A stretch of DNA of 64,000 nucleotides from an uncultured Lentisphaeria bacterium (GTDB lineage Bacteria; Verrucomicrobiota; Lentisphaeria; Victivallales; UBA1829), in assembly GCA_949282305.1 (NCBI GenBank), contig CASDPB010000121.1, forward strand, positions 46,382 through 110,381. Direction: 5' to 3'. Shown piece after piece: positions 53,471 through 62,243 of the stretch (positions are counted from its first letter, which is position 1; every line of letters begins with the position of its first letter). The notes beneath the pieces are model-generated. The model did not search any database. It was given only the letters and a program-made list of their open reading frames with translations, and had not been told where the DNA came from. The translations under genes were made by a program, and so were the position numbers.

Positions 53471-54988
53471 TCAGTCTTCAAAAACCATGTCATCGTCTTC
53501 CTGACGTGCTGGCTTGAAGTTCCTGCGCTTTTCCTCTTCGCGTTTCCGTTTGAACATCTTCTTTCTGGCAAGAATTTCATTCAGTTCCTCACGGCGGCGC
53601 GCCTTCATGAAGAGACGGATCGGGAACCCCGTGAATGTAAACGCCTTGCGCATATAGTTCTCAAGATAGGTCTTATAATTGTCCGCGCAGAGCTTCGGGT
53701 CATTGACGAACAGCGAAAAACGCGGCGGGCAGTTCCCGACCATGGTTCCGTAATAGATTTTGAACGGGCGTCCGCCGATGATCGGCGGCACGTTCCGCAC
53801 CTGCGCATCGGTCAGGATACGGTTCAGCATCGCCGTGGAAACCTTCACGGACATCTGTGCGCGGAGTTCGGCAATCGCCTCGAACAGTTCCCGCAGATTG
53901 TAACCGCTCTTTGCGGAAAGCAGGATCAGCGGCGCATAAAGCATCTTCGGAAGCGAGGCGCGCAAATCCTCAACCAGCGTTTTCTGTTTGACGCCCGAAC
54001 AGGCGTCCCACTTGTTCGCAATGATGATGCAGCCTTTGCCGGAATCCTGAATCATGCGGGCAATGGTCTTGTCCTGCGAAGTCGAAACCAGCGTTGTCGC
54101 TTCAATGACAAACAGGACGATATCGGCATTTTCCAATGCCTCCTCCGCACGCATCATGCTGTAACGCTCGACGGCTTCATCCACTTTGGATTTCTTGCGC
54201 AGCCCGGCGGTATCCACGAGGACGGCATCGACATCCTCATCGCCGCATTTGAGCGTAAACGGAATGTCAATCGCATCTCGCGTCGTTCCGGCAACGTCAC
54301 TGACAATGACACGGTCCTCATTCAGAAGACGGTTCACAAGCGAGGATTTGCCGACATTCGGGCGGCCCAGCACGGCAATTCTCAGCGGGCGGGGCTCATT
54401 TTCAGACTTGCCGCCCGTTTCCGTATTTTTCGGAACCCCGGCAAGCGCATCCGCCATCAGGGACTCGATTCCGATTCTGTGCAGACAGGAAACCGTATGG
54501 ATTTTCCCGAATCCGAGCTCGTGAAACTCGTCCGCCAGATGCTCCGCCTGATGATTGTCCGCCTTGTTCGCAACAAGAATGACCTTCTTGGAGGAAGCGC
54601 GGAGACGTCCCGCGATTTCCTTGTCCAGCGGACTCAATCCCGCCAGCACGTCCACAACAAACAGAATGGTTACGGCGGACTCAATTGCCGCCTCCACCTG
54701 CGCCTCGATCGACTGATCCCAGAATCCGACTCTGCGCTTTTCTCCTGAAAACATCGCAAGTCCGCCGGTATCAATCAGATTGAAACGGCGTCCCTCAAAA
54801 ACTCCGGAGGCGGAAATGCGGTCGCGCGTCACGCCGCTGTCGAAATGCACAATCGCCTGGCGTCTGCGCAGAATCGCATTGAAAAGCGAAGATTTGCCGA
54901 CATTCGGGCGACCGACGATCGCAATTACCGGCAGACTCAGCGCCGCGTCGGAAACCCCGGCTTCTTTATTGATCTCATTTTTCTTCAT
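53471..54988 (-). CDS. der: Ribosome biogenesis GTPase Der (EngA)
   Basis: Double GTPase needed for maturation of the 50S ribosomal subunit. The 505-residue protein has two G domains: VIAIVGRPNVGKSSLFNA, IDTGGLAMFSG and LVANKADN; then IAVLGRPNVGKSSLVNRLL, GTTRDAIDIPF, VDTAGLRKKSKV and IANKWDA; and the C-terminal KH-like domain (PPIIGGRPFKIYYGTMVG). The tail is longer than usual and highly basic (RKKMFKRKREEEKRR), ending in acidic DDDMVFED. GAGGAA precedes the ATG. Confidence 0.97.
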   Translation of the reverse strand: MKKNEINKEAGVSDAALSLPVIAIVGRPNVGKSSLFNAILRRRQAIVHFDSGVTRDRISASGVFEGRRFNLIDTGGLAMFSGEKRRVGFWDQSIEAQVEAAIESAVTILFVVDVLAGLSPLDKEIAGRLRASSKKVILVANKADNHQAEHLADEFHELGFGKIHTVSCLHRIGIESLMADALAGVPKNTETGGKSENEPRPLRIAVLGRPNVGKSSLVNRLLNEDRVIVSDVAGTTRDAIDIPFTLKCGDEDVDAVLVDTAGLRKKSKVDEAVERYSMMRAEEALENADIVLFVIEATTLVSTSQDKTIARMIQDSGKGCIIIANKWDACSGVKQKTLVEDLRASLPKMLYAPLILLSAKSGYNLRELFEAIAELRAQMSVKVSTAMLNRILTDAQVRNVPPIIGGRPFKIYYGTMVGNCPPRFSLFVNDPKLCADNYKTYLENYMRKAFTFTGFPIRLFMKARRREELNEILARKKMFKRKREEEKRRNFKPARQEDDDMVFED

Positions 54989-55102
54989 TTTCTTTTCCTC
55001 GATTTTAGGGGAAAAGGACCTGAAAGACCGGAAAGGGCGGGGGGACAGGGCTTCCTTTCACAAAGCCGCTGTCCTTCAGTTCCTTTCAATCTTTTTCCTT
55101 CA

Positions 55103-56341
55103 TTAAAACGTGAACTTCGCGTCGGAAAGGCGGCGTGCGAATTCCGCAAGGACCTTTTCTTCCGCATCGCGTCCGCCGCGGGCAACGAATGTCGCGCTGA
55201 AACGGACGTAACTTCCCGCATCATCCCACGGAACGGAGCTGATCAGCTTGTTTTTTATAAGCCACTGGCTGAAATCCTCGCCCGTTGCAAACACGGTGCC
55301 GTCGGAAGCCGCTTTCGGCGCCTTGACATAAAGATAGAACGACCCGTCGGGAACCTTCGCGTTGAAACCGAGCCCCTTCAGTGTATTGACCATGCTGGTC
55401 AGGCGGCGCTGATACTTCTCGCTGATCATCGGGGTGATGTTTGCCTGATCGTCCAGCGCGGCAATCGCGGCTTTCTGGATCGCCATGAACTGACCGCTGT
55501 CCGCATTGTCCTTGACGTTTGCAAAAGCCTTGACCGCAAGCTCGTTGCCGCAGACCCAGCTCAGGCGCCAGCCGGTCATATTGAATCCCTTGGACATGCT
55601 GTGAAGCTCGACCGCAACCTCCTTCGCGCCGGGGACGGCGAAGATGCTCAACGGTCTGCCGACGAAATTCAGCGGCGCATAAGCGGCGTCGCTGACCACG
55701 AGAATCTCATTCTCTTTCGCAAACTTCACGACTTTTTCAAAGAACTCGAAGGATGCGGATGCGCCGGTCGGGTTGTTCGGATAGTTCAGGTAGAGCAGCT
55801 TCGCCCGCTTGCGCTGTTCCGGTGTAATGGCGTCCAGGTCGGGCAGGAAGCCGTTCTCTTCAAGAAGCGGGAGCTTGACGACGCTTCCGCCGAGGTATTC
55901 GGTCCATGTGCCGAGCACCGGATAGCCGGGAATCGTAATCAGCGTAATGTCGCCGGGATTGATGAAGCACGCGGGAAGCAGAGTCAGCGCGGATTTGCTG
56001 CCGATGGCATGGCAGATTTCCTTGTCCGCATCCAGTTCAACGCCGTAAAGCGCCTTCATATATCTTGCCGCCGCCTGCTTGAACTCCGCAATGCCGTTGT
56101 CCGCATAAGTGCGGTTTTCCCACTTCGCCGCCTCTTCGCAGAGTTTGCTGACGACGGACGGAAACGCCATGTCGTCCGGTTCACCGACCCCCATGTCGAT
56201 GATTTCAACCCCCGGATTCTTTGCCATCGCTTCGCGTTTTGCACGTTTGATCTTTTCAAATTTATAGATTTTCGTGTCTTTGCCGAACATATTTCCGCCG
56301 ATTCTTTCGGCAAAATTGTTCTGGAGGAAACTTTCTGCCAT
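55103..56341 (-). CDS. dapL: LL-diaminopimelate aminotransferase
   Basis: Converts tetrahydrodipicolinate directly to LL-diaminopimelate with glutamate as donor, for lysine and peptidoglycan. The 412-residue fold type I PLP enzyme shows GVGEPDDMAFPSVV, YADNGIAEFKQAAA, LYLNYPNNPTGASAS, VVSDAAYAPLNFVG and the PLP-Lys motif LHSMSKGFNMTGWRLSW. It resembles the DapL type used by Chlamydiae and related PVC bacteria. TATAAT (minus strand, 56364-56369) lies close upstream. Divergent from comF. Confidence 0.9.
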   Translation of the reverse strand: MAESFLQNNFAERIGGNMFGKDTKIYKFEKIKRAKREAMAKNPGVEIIDMGVGEPDDMAFPSVVSKLCEEAAKWENRTYADNGIAEFKQAAARYMKALYGVELDADKEICHAIGSKSALTLLPACFINPGDITLITIPGYPVLGTWTEYLGGSVVKLPLLEENGFLPDLDAITPEQRKRAKLLYLNYPNNPTGASASFEFFEKVVKFAKENEILVVSDAAYAPLNFVGRPLSIFAVPGAKEVAVELHSMSKGFNMTGWRLSWVCGNELAVKAFANVKDNADSGQFMAIQKAAIAALDDQANITPMISEKYQRRLTSMVNTLKGLGFNAKVPDGSFYLYVKAPKAASDGTVFATGEDFSQWLIKNKLISSVPWDDAGSYVRFSATFVARGGRDAEEKVLAEFARRLSDAKFTF

Positions 56342-56435
56342 TGTAATTTACTCCTTGTTGGTTATTATATAATGATAGACATACCGCTGAAATATACCTT
56401 TTGAAGCGGAAAAATTCAAATGCGGACGGTCAAGA

Positions 56436-57167
56436 ATGTTTCTCAAACAGCAGTTATCTTCGTTTTCCCGGATACTCGGGCTTTATGTGCCGCTGAACTG
56501 TCCCCTGTGCGGCGGGGTGCCGTTGGACGGTTCTCCGAACATGTTCTGCAAGGACTGCTTTGAAAAACTGCCGTTTGTCAGGAATCCGGTCTGCCCCGGT
56601 TGCGGAGGAGAGCTTTACGGAATTCTGGATGTCTGCCCGGACTGTCTGCATGCCGAAAAGAAGTTTCCGTGGAAACGCGCCGCCGCTCTGTTCAAAATGG
56701 ACGGAAGCGCCAAAGAGGTGATCTACCAGTACAAATACAGAAAAGGCCCCGAGCTGGCGCGTCCGCTTGGCAGACTCGCGGCAGGATGCCTGGAAAACGC
56801 CGGCATCAGACCGGATTGCATCGTTCCCACGCCGCTCCACTGGTTCCGCTATTTCCAGCGGGGCTACAATCAGGCGGAACTTCTCTGCAATGTCATCGGG
56901 CGGGAAACGGGAATTCCCGTGGAAAACCTGCTGAAGCGGAAAAAATGGACGAAACAGCAGGCACGGCTCGACCGGAAACAGAGAATCCGAAATTTACATC
57001 AAGCTTTTTCGATAATTGACTCGACTAATTGCCGAAACAGATGTATATTACTGGTGGACGACGTAATGACAACCGGCTCCACACTGTCGGCGGCAGCGGA
57101 AACGCTTCTCGGCGCCGGCGCTGCGGAGGTTGACGTTCTTGTATTGGCAAGAAGACAAAGGGATTAA
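56436..57167 (+). CDS. comF: ComF family protein (phosphoribosyltransferase-like)
   Basis: A 243-residue ComF/GntX-family protein: N-terminal zinc ribbon (CPLCGG, CKDCF, CPGCGGEL, CPDCL) and C-terminal type I phosphoribosyltransferase domain with CILLVDDVMTTGSTL. PTPLHWFRYFQRGYNQAELL is the family signature. In transformable bacteria ComF acts in late DNA uptake; other functions (mutagenesis, iron-sulphur biogenesis) are reported in non-competent ones. Six bases before accD, so co-transcribed. Confidence 0.9.
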   Translation: MFLKQQLSSFSRILGLYVPLNCPLCGGVPLDGSPNMFCKDCFEKLPFVRNPVCPGCGGELYGILDVCPDCLHAEKKFPWKRAAALFKMDGSAKEVIYQYKYRKGPELARPLGRLAAGCLENAGIRPDCIVPTPLHWFRYFQRGYNQAELLCNVIGRETGIPVENLLKRKKWTKQQARLDRKQRIRNLHQAFSIIDSTNCRNRCILLVDDVMTTGSTLSAAAETLLGAGAAEVDVLVLARRQRD

Positions 57168-57173
57168 AAAATT

Positions 57174-58115
57174 ATGGCAGCAGCACTGTTCAGAAAATCA
57201 AAGTATTCGACGATAAGCGGAATCCGTACGGAACCTCCGGCACCGCATCATGCGGGACTGACAGCCGAACCGCTCAAAAAGAAAGAGATTCCCGAGGGCT
57301 TGTGGGAAAAATGCAAAAAATGCGAGGAAATCATCTACACCAAGACCCGCGAGGAAAATCTGAACCTCTGCCCCCGCTGTTCCTATCACTATCCCATGAC
57401 CGCACAGCAGAGAATTGCGCTCCTCACCGATGAAGGCTCGTTCAAGGAGATTGATGCGGACATCGAATCCGTCGACACCCTCAAATTTGAAGGCGTTGCC
57501 TCCTATACCGACAAACTTGCCGCCAGTAAAAAGAAAACCGGTCTGACCGATGCGGTAATCTGCGGACACGCAAAACTCAACGGCATCCGCTATGCGCTCG
57601 GCGTAATGGATTTCCGTTTTCTCGGCGCCAGCATGGGGGCTGTCGTGGGAGAAAAAATTACCCGTCTCATTGAATTTGCAACCGCAAAGAGACTTCCTCT
57701 GCTCGTCGTAACCGCCAGCGGCGGAGCGCGTATGTATGAGGGCATGATCAGCCTGATGCAGATGGCGAAAACCAGCGGCGCGCTGGAACGTCATCAGGAG
57801 GCGGGGCTCCCTTACATTGTCATCATGACTCATCCGACGACAGCCGGAGTCACCGCAAGTTTCGCCTCGCTCGGCGATCTGATTGTGGCGGAACCGGACG
57901 CCCTGATCGGTTTTGCCGGTCCCCGCGTCATTAAAGACACAACCCAGGCGAATCTGCCTGAAGGATTCCAGACTTCCGAGTTCCTTTTGAAAAAAGGTCT
58001 GATCGACCGGATCATTGATCGCAGAAATTTGCGTGCGGAAATCAGTTTGTGCCTTGAATATTTCACTTCGCGTGCTAATAGTAAAGGGTCTCAGAAAAAA
58101 GAGGCAGCCAAATAA
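57174..58115 (+). CDS. accD: Acetyl-CoA carboxylase carboxyltransferase subunit beta
   Basis: Beta subunit of the carboxyltransferase that makes malonyl-CoA for fatty acid synthesis. The 313-residue protein has the Zn ribbon (CKKCEEIIYT, CPRCSYHYPM) and the crotonase-like core (FRFLGASMGAVVGEKITRLI, VVTASGGARMYEGMISLMQM, THPTTAGVTASFASLGD, IGFAGPRVIKDT). accA is not adjacent. Followed 14 bases later by the SRP RNA gene, whose promoter may lie in the accD end (TTGAAT-N16-TAATAG at 58054-58081). Confidence 0.96.
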   Translation: MAAALFRKSKYSTISGIRTEPPAPHHAGLTAEPLKKKEIPEGLWEKCKKCEEIIYTKTREENLNLCPRCSYHYPMTAQQRIALLTDEGSFKEIDADIESVDTLKFEGVASYTDKLAASKKKTGLTDAVICGHAKLNGIRYALGVMDFRFLGASMGAVVGEKITRLIEFATAKRLPLLVVTASGGARMYEGMISLMQMAKTSGALERHQEAGLPYIVIMTHPTTAGVTASFASLGDLIVAEPDALIGFAGPRVIKDTTQANLPEGFQTSEFLLKKGLIDRIIDRRNLRAEISLCLEYFTSRANSKGSQKKEAAK

Positions 58116-58129
58116 ATTTTGATATTTTT

Positions 58130-58240
58130 GCCGCCGACGGTGGACTCTATGTATCGGAATTGCGTGAACCTGGTCAGATGGGGAACCAAGCAGCCATAAA
58201 CGTGGAGACCGGGTACTGTAGAAATTCTATGGTCGGCGGC
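58130..58240 (+). ncRNA. ffs: Signal recognition particle RNA, small bacterial type (4.5S)
   Basis: A 111-base RNA whose ends pair (GCCGCCGAC/GTCGGCGGC) and whose tip carries the SRP domain IV signature CCTGGTCAG..GGGAACCAAGCAGCC with the GGAA-type tetraloop and the asymmetric loop that binds Ffh. It pairs nearly end to end into one hairpin. It is followed by TCTTTCTTTTTT, an intrinsic termination tract. With Ffh and FtsY it targets membrane proteins to the translocon. Location between accD and rph. Confidence 0.9.
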
Positions 58241-58294
58241 TCTTTCTTTTTTAAAAGACTGAAACATTACGATATTTGAAAGAAAGGAAGTTCC

Positions 58295-59095
58295 ATGAAA
58301 CGATCCGATTCCCGTCTGAACGACCAGCTCCGCAAAGTAAAAATCATCCCGGACTATCTTGCGCATCCCGCAGGTTCGGCGCTGATTGACATCGGCGGCA
58401 CCAAAGTGATCTGCGCGGTCTCTTTCGAGCCCGGCGTCCCGTCGTGGATGCGCGCACAGGGGGTCCCCGGCGGCTGGGTGACTTGTGAATACGGGCTGCT
58501 CCCTTCTTCCACACATCAGCGCAATCAGCGCGAAGCGTCCAAAGGCAAACAAAGCGGGCGCACAATGGAAATCCAGCGCCTGATCGGACGGAGCTTCCGC
58601 TCGGTGATTGATCTGATCGCACTCGGTCCGAATACGATCTATATTGATTGTGATGTCATCGACGCGAACGGCGGTACCCGCTGCGCTTCGATCACGGGGG
58701 CGTCCGTCGCGCTCCAGCTTGCATTCCGCAATCTGATGAACAGAAAACTGCTCCAGACCTTTCCAATGCGTGAAAATGTTGCGGCGGTCAGCGTCGGCAT
58801 GAAAAACGGCGAATGTCTTCTGGATCTCTGTTATGAAGAGGATTCTTCCGCGGACGTGGATATGAATGTTGTCATGACGGAATCCGGCAGGATCGTTGAG
58901 GTGCAGGGAACCGCCGAGGAGAAACCGTTCACCCGCGCGGAATTGGATACAATGCTGAATCTGGCAAAACGCGGTCTCGACAAGTTATTTGAAGAACAGC
59001 GGAAAGCCATTGGGAATGAAGCCCTTCCGAAACCCGCCCCAAAGAGTTTCGGCAATCTCGGCAATGTCTTTGACAATGCGCTGAAAACAAAATAA
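58295..59095 (+). CDS. rph: Ribonuclease PH
   Basis: Phosphate-dependent 3'-5' exonuclease that trims tRNA precursors. The 266-residue protein shows the RNase PH motifs: SRLNDQLRKVKIIPDYLAHP, GSALIDIGGTKVICAVS, the phosphate-site RTMEIQRLIGRSFRSVIDL, YIDCDVIDANGGTRCASITG and EDSSADVDMNVVMTESG. AAAGGAAG precedes the ATG. Nearby tRNA-Gly fits the function but may be chance. C-terminal extension (PKPAPKSFGNLGNVFDN) is longer than usual. Confidence 0.97.
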   Translation: MKRSDSRLNDQLRKVKIIPDYLAHPAGSALIDIGGTKVICAVSFEPGVPSWMRAQGVPGGWVTCEYGLLPSSTHQRNQREASKGKQSGRTMEIQRLIGRSFRSVIDLIALGPNTIYIDCDVIDANGGTRCASITGASVALQLAFRNLMNRKLLQTFPMRENVAAVSVGMKNGECLLDLCYEEDSSADVDMNVVMTESGRIVEVQGTAEEKPFTRAELDTMLNLAKRGLDKLFEEQRKAIGNEALPKPAPKSFGNLGNVFDNALKTK

Positions 59096-59116
59096 CGGAT
59101 TTTTTATAAATACTGC

Positions 59117-59146
59117 TTGAAAAAATAAAAAATGCTGGCATATTAC
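59117..59146 (+). promoter_or_regulatory. Promoter of tRNA-Gly
   Basis: TTGAAA (59117-59122), 18-base spacer, TATTAC (59141-59146). Predicted start near 59153, 11 bases before the tRNA. Confidence 0.6.
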
Positions 59147-59163
59147 ATCGCATTGACCAGCAA

Positions 59164-59238
59164 GCGAGCATAGCTCAGTGGTAGAGCATCACGTTGCCAA
59201 CGTGATGGTCGTGGGTTCGAGTCCCATTGCTCGCTCCA
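59164..59238 (+). tRNA. tRNA-Gly (anticodon GCC)
   Basis: Acceptor arms GCGAGCA/TGCTCGC, D arm GCTCAGTGGTAGAGC, anticodon stem TCACG-TTGCCAA-CGTGA with anticodon GCC at 59196-59198, T arm GTGGGTTCGAGTCCCAT. The CCA end is encoded. Confidence 0.97.
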
Positions 59239-59487
59239 TTTTTTTGTACCTGACAAATGACAGCCAGCCGTTTGCCACAGCGTTTTATTTTTGGTGCAAC
59301 CTGTTGAAATCCACGGGGATATGCTCTTTTAGGCACAAATTGCGGCACGATTTTCCTTCCATCGGCAAAAAGACAGGAGGACAGTCTCCACACTTTCCAG
59401 CTGCTTTGAAGCAATCTCTGCAATGGAAACGTCAAAATGAATCTTCATTATGAAAACAATGCAAGGGAGGGTTTCTCTTTCGCATTG

Positions 59488-59904
59488 TTACATGAGCAGA
59501 ACAAGGGAACCCGCCGTGATGAGAAGTCCGCCGAGGATGACTTTCGGATCGGCGGGTTCGTGGAGAATCAGGATCGAAAGAAAAATTGTGATCGCGACGC
59601 TGAGTTTGTCGATTGGCGCGACTTTGGAGGCGTTTCCGAGTTGAAGCGCACGGAAATAGAACAGCCAGGAAAGCCCGGTCGCCGCGCCGGAGAGAAGAAG
59701 GAAAAGCCAGTTGTGCGCAGTTACCTGCCGGATCTGGTTTGCTGCGCCGGTGAAAAGGACGATTCCCCATGTGATGAACAGAATAACCGCCACCCGGATT
59801 GCCGTGGCGAGATTTGAATTGATGTCGCGCACGCCGATTTTTGCGAAAATTGCCGTCAATGCGGCGAAAACCGCCGAAAGCAATGCACAGATACGCCAAT
59901 CCAT
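59488..59904 (-). CDS. Half-size EamA-family membrane protein
   Basis: A 138-residue protein with four to five hydrophobic helices forming a single EamA repeat (WRICALLSAVFAALTAIFAK, NWLFLLLSGAATGLSWLFYF, RALQLGNASKVAPIDKLSVA, ILGGLLITAGSLVLLM). Full EamA transporters have two repeats, so this should work as a homodimer like SMR proteins. Substrate unknown. It lies between tRNA-Gly and bioA, 66 bases downstream of bioA. Confidence 0.85.
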   Translation of the reverse strand: MDWRICALLSAVFAALTAIFAKIGVRDINSNLATAIRVAVILFITWGIVLFTGAANQIRQVTAHNWLFLLLSGAATGLSWLFYFRALQLGNASKVAPIDKLSVAITIFLSILILHEPADPKVILGGLLITAGSLVLLM

Positions 59905-59970
59905 AATTTCACGATCCTTTCCTTCTCATGGGGCTTTCTCCGGATTCCGGCTCAAAGCCGGAACGGAACC

Positions 59971-61344
59971 TTATTCTTCCGAAAATTCCTGTGACTCCTT
60001 TACCGCCTGAATCAGAGAGCGTTCCGCGATCTCCGCCATCTCGTCGAGAAGCGGTTCGGGTGTGTTCAGCGGCGGCAGGAAATAAATCGTGTCGCCGGTG
60101 CCGAGTTCGCGCAGAATCACGCCGTTGTCGATGACGTGGCGCGAGAAGCGGAAGCCCGTGCGCAGACGGCGCGCAAACGACTTTTTCGTATCGGGATTCA
60201 CGATTTCAGCGGCGGTTGAAAATCCGAGTCCGCGCACATTGGCGAGCATTCCCGTATGATCCGCGATTTGCTGCATCCTGGCACGCAGTCCCGCCGCGCG
60301 TTCTGCAACCTGTTCAACGATCTTCTCCTCCTGGTAAATCCGGATGACGGCCAGTGCCGCGGCTGCGGCGGGAGCATATCCGGCAAAGGTCGTGGAGTGC
60401 ATGAAAGTGCGCCCGGTGCCGTAATCGGCATAAAATGCGTCGTAAACCTGATCCGTTGTGACAACTGCCGCCAGAGGGCAGTAGCCGGAGGTCAGACCTT
60501 TGGAGAGCAGCATGAAATCGGGCTGGATTCCGGCATGATCGCAGGCGAGGAACTTTCCGGTTCTGCCGAAACCGGTCATGATTTCGTCCGCGATCAGGTG
60601 CGCTCCGTGCGCATCCGCCCATTTGCGCAGACGACGCAGAAGATCCGGACTGTAGATCAGCATTCCCGCAGCGCCCTGAAGCACCGGCTCAAATACAATC
60701 GCCGCAATCCGGTCCGCATGTTCTTCGAGCTGTGCCTCGATCTTCTTCCACTGGTCTTCCGGCATCTGCTCCCATTCCGGCGAATCTTCGCCGCTGATGT
60801 AGGAGAGCGGTCCGAGTTTCGGAATTTTTGGGCAGAGGTGAAGGAACGGTTTGGAATACAGCTCACAGTTCCCGGCGGCAAGCGTCAGGATTGTTTCGCC
60901 GTGGTAGCCGTTGTGAAGCGCCGCGAACAGATTTTTTTCCGGGTGTCCGGTCTGCATATGATACTGGAGCGACATTTTCATGGCGATCTCCACCGAGACA
61001 CTTCCGTTTTCGGCAAGATAAACCCGTTCGAGTCCGGGCGAGAGCTTCGAGAGTTCCTCGCAAAGCATTGCAACGGGTTCCGAACAGCAGTTCGCCATGA
61101 TGACATGTTCGAATTTGTTGAGCTGGTCGATGAATGCCTGGCGGACGCGCGGCTCGCCGTGTCCGAGGCTCTTGCACCACCAGGAACTGATGCCGTCGAT
61201 CAGGCGGCGGCCGTCTTTGAGCGTGATGATGCTTCCCGAAGCGGTTTCCACCGGAAGCGGCGGAAGTGTTTTGCAATCCTTCATCTGCGTGCACGGATGC
61301 CAGAAATGACGAAGATTCAAGTCGATGAGTTCATTTGACTTCAT
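59971..61344 (-). CDS. bioA: Adenosylmethionine-8-amino-7-oxononanoate aminotransferase
   Basis: Biotin pathway enzyme: transfers an amino group from SAM to KAPA, giving DAPA. The 457-residue fold type I PLP enzyme has FWHPCTQMKD at the N-terminus, DGISSWWCKSLGHGEPR (SAM-site Trp pair), NGYHGETILTLAAG, LIADEIMTGFGRTGKF, the PLP Lys in LLSKGLTSGYCPLAAV and FMHSTTFAGYAPAAAAA. The ATG at 61344 has GGAGG seven bases upstream and overlaps the previous gene by 14 bases. Other bio genes are not in the window. Confidence 0.93.
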   Translation of the reverse strand: MKSNELIDLNLRHFWHPCTQMKDCKTLPPLPVETASGSIITLKDGRRLIDGISSWWCKSLGHGEPRVRQAFIDQLNKFEHVIMANCCSEPVAMLCEELSKLSPGLERVYLAENGSVSVEIAMKMSLQYHMQTGHPEKNLFAALHNGYHGETILTLAAGNCELYSKPFLHLCPKIPKLGPLSYISGEDSPEWEQMPEDQWKKIEAQLEEHADRIAAIVFEPVLQGAAGMLIYSPDLLRRLRKWADAHGAHLIADEIMTGFGRTGKFLACDHAGIQPDFMLLSKGLTSGYCPLAAVVTTDQVYDAFYADYGTGRTFMHSTTFAGYAPAAAAALAVIRIYQEEKIVEQVAERAAGLRARMQQIADHTGMLANVRGLGFSTAAEIVNPDTKKSFARRLRTGFRFSRHVIDNGVILRELGTGDTIYFLPPLNTPEPLLDEMAEIAERSLIQAVKESQEFSEE

Positions 61345-62242
61345 TGGTATCCCTCCAGTCTTTCTGAACGATGGAACCGGGGCGCATGGCGGCGTCGGGC
61401 CAGATTTTCCTGCCGGGATAGATTGCGCTGTGAATACCCGTATGGACATTGTCTCCGATAATGGAGCCGAATTTGCGGCGGCCGGTGTCCACCAGTTCCC
61501 CGTTGACCATGGAACGGTGGTTCTTCCCGTCGTGCCTGAAATTGGAAATGATGGTGCCCGCGCCGAAATTGGTTTTCGGACAGACAATCGAGTCTCCGAT
61601 ATAGGAGAGGTGCCCCGCGGCGACATGGTCCATCAGAATTGAGTTTTTAATTTCGACCGCCTGTCCCACATGACATTTGTCCCCAATAAAAGTCGTGCCG
61701 CGGATGTAGCAGTTCGGTCCGATCTTGCAGTCCCTGCCGATCATCACCACGCCTTCCATATAGACGCCGGGAAGAATTACGGAGCCTTCGCCGAGAATCA
61801 GTGTCCCGTCAATCGTGACCCGTTCGCGGACCGTGCCGTCGATCCTGTTTTCTTTAATGCTTCCGAGCAAATCCTCATTGACCGCCAGAATATGCCACGG
61901 ATATACGATATGGAATGATTTCTCATCCGCCGCAACAGTTGCCGCGTTTGCATCCGCTTCCTCATTGTCGGAAAGCCATGCGACGGTTTTCCCATTTGCC
62001 GTGACGGTGAAATTGCCGCATCCCCGGGCGAGAATTTCAATCAGGGCACGCGACGGCCAGAAGTCCGCTGCGGCGGAAAGCCGTTTCGCCACCAGCAGAG
62101 GCGCCAGTTCATAGAGCTCGTTCCAGCGTTTTTCCAGCGCGCCTTTGAGTGTCGTCCCCGCAACCTGTATTTCGAGCGCCGGCCGGCGGCAGGTCAGCGG
62201 CTCGAGAAGTTTTGCATTTCCTGCTTCAAAGATCCGTATCAT
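61331..62242 (-). CDS. Alternative GlmU-like left-handed beta-helix protein
   Basis: A 303-residue protein matching the C-terminal part of the alternative bacterial GlmU family: hexapeptide repeats (GVYMEGVVMIGRDCKIG, CYIRGTTFIGDKCHVGQ), then GHLSYIGDSIVCPKTNFGAG, RHDGKNHRSMVNGELVDTGR and GDNVHTGIHSAIYPGRKI. The N-terminus LLEPLTCRRPALEIQVAGTT keeps the family opening but the pyrophosphorylase domain is shortened to about 110 residues. It probably acylates or uridylates the product of GlmM. One base separates it from glmM; it overlaps bioA. Confidence 0.8.
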   Translation of the reverse strand: MIRIFEAGNAKLLEPLTCRRPALEIQVAGTTLKGALEKRWNELYELAPLLVAKRLSAAADFWPSRALIEILARGCGNFTVTANGKTVAWLSDNEEADANAATVAADEKSFHIVYPWHILAVNEDLLGSIKENRIDGTVRERVTIDGTLILGEGSVILPGVYMEGVVMIGRDCKIGPNCYIRGTTFIGDKCHVGQAVEIKNSILMDHVAAGHLSYIGDSIVCPKTNFGAGTIISNFRHDGKNHRSMVNGELVDTGRRKFGSIIGDNVHTGIHSAIYPGRKIWPDAAMRPGSIVQKDWRDTNEVK

Positions 62243-62243
62243 A

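Noticed and set aside
59175..59435. Minus-strand frame of 86 codons across tRNA-Gly
   Set aside because: Its C-terminal part is the antisense of the tRNA gene (NGTRTHDHHVGNVMLYH is a familiar tRNA artefact) and it has no ribosome site.
59164..59487. tRNA-Gly as an integration site
   Set aside because: No direct repeat of the tRNA 3' end and no integrase were found downstream.
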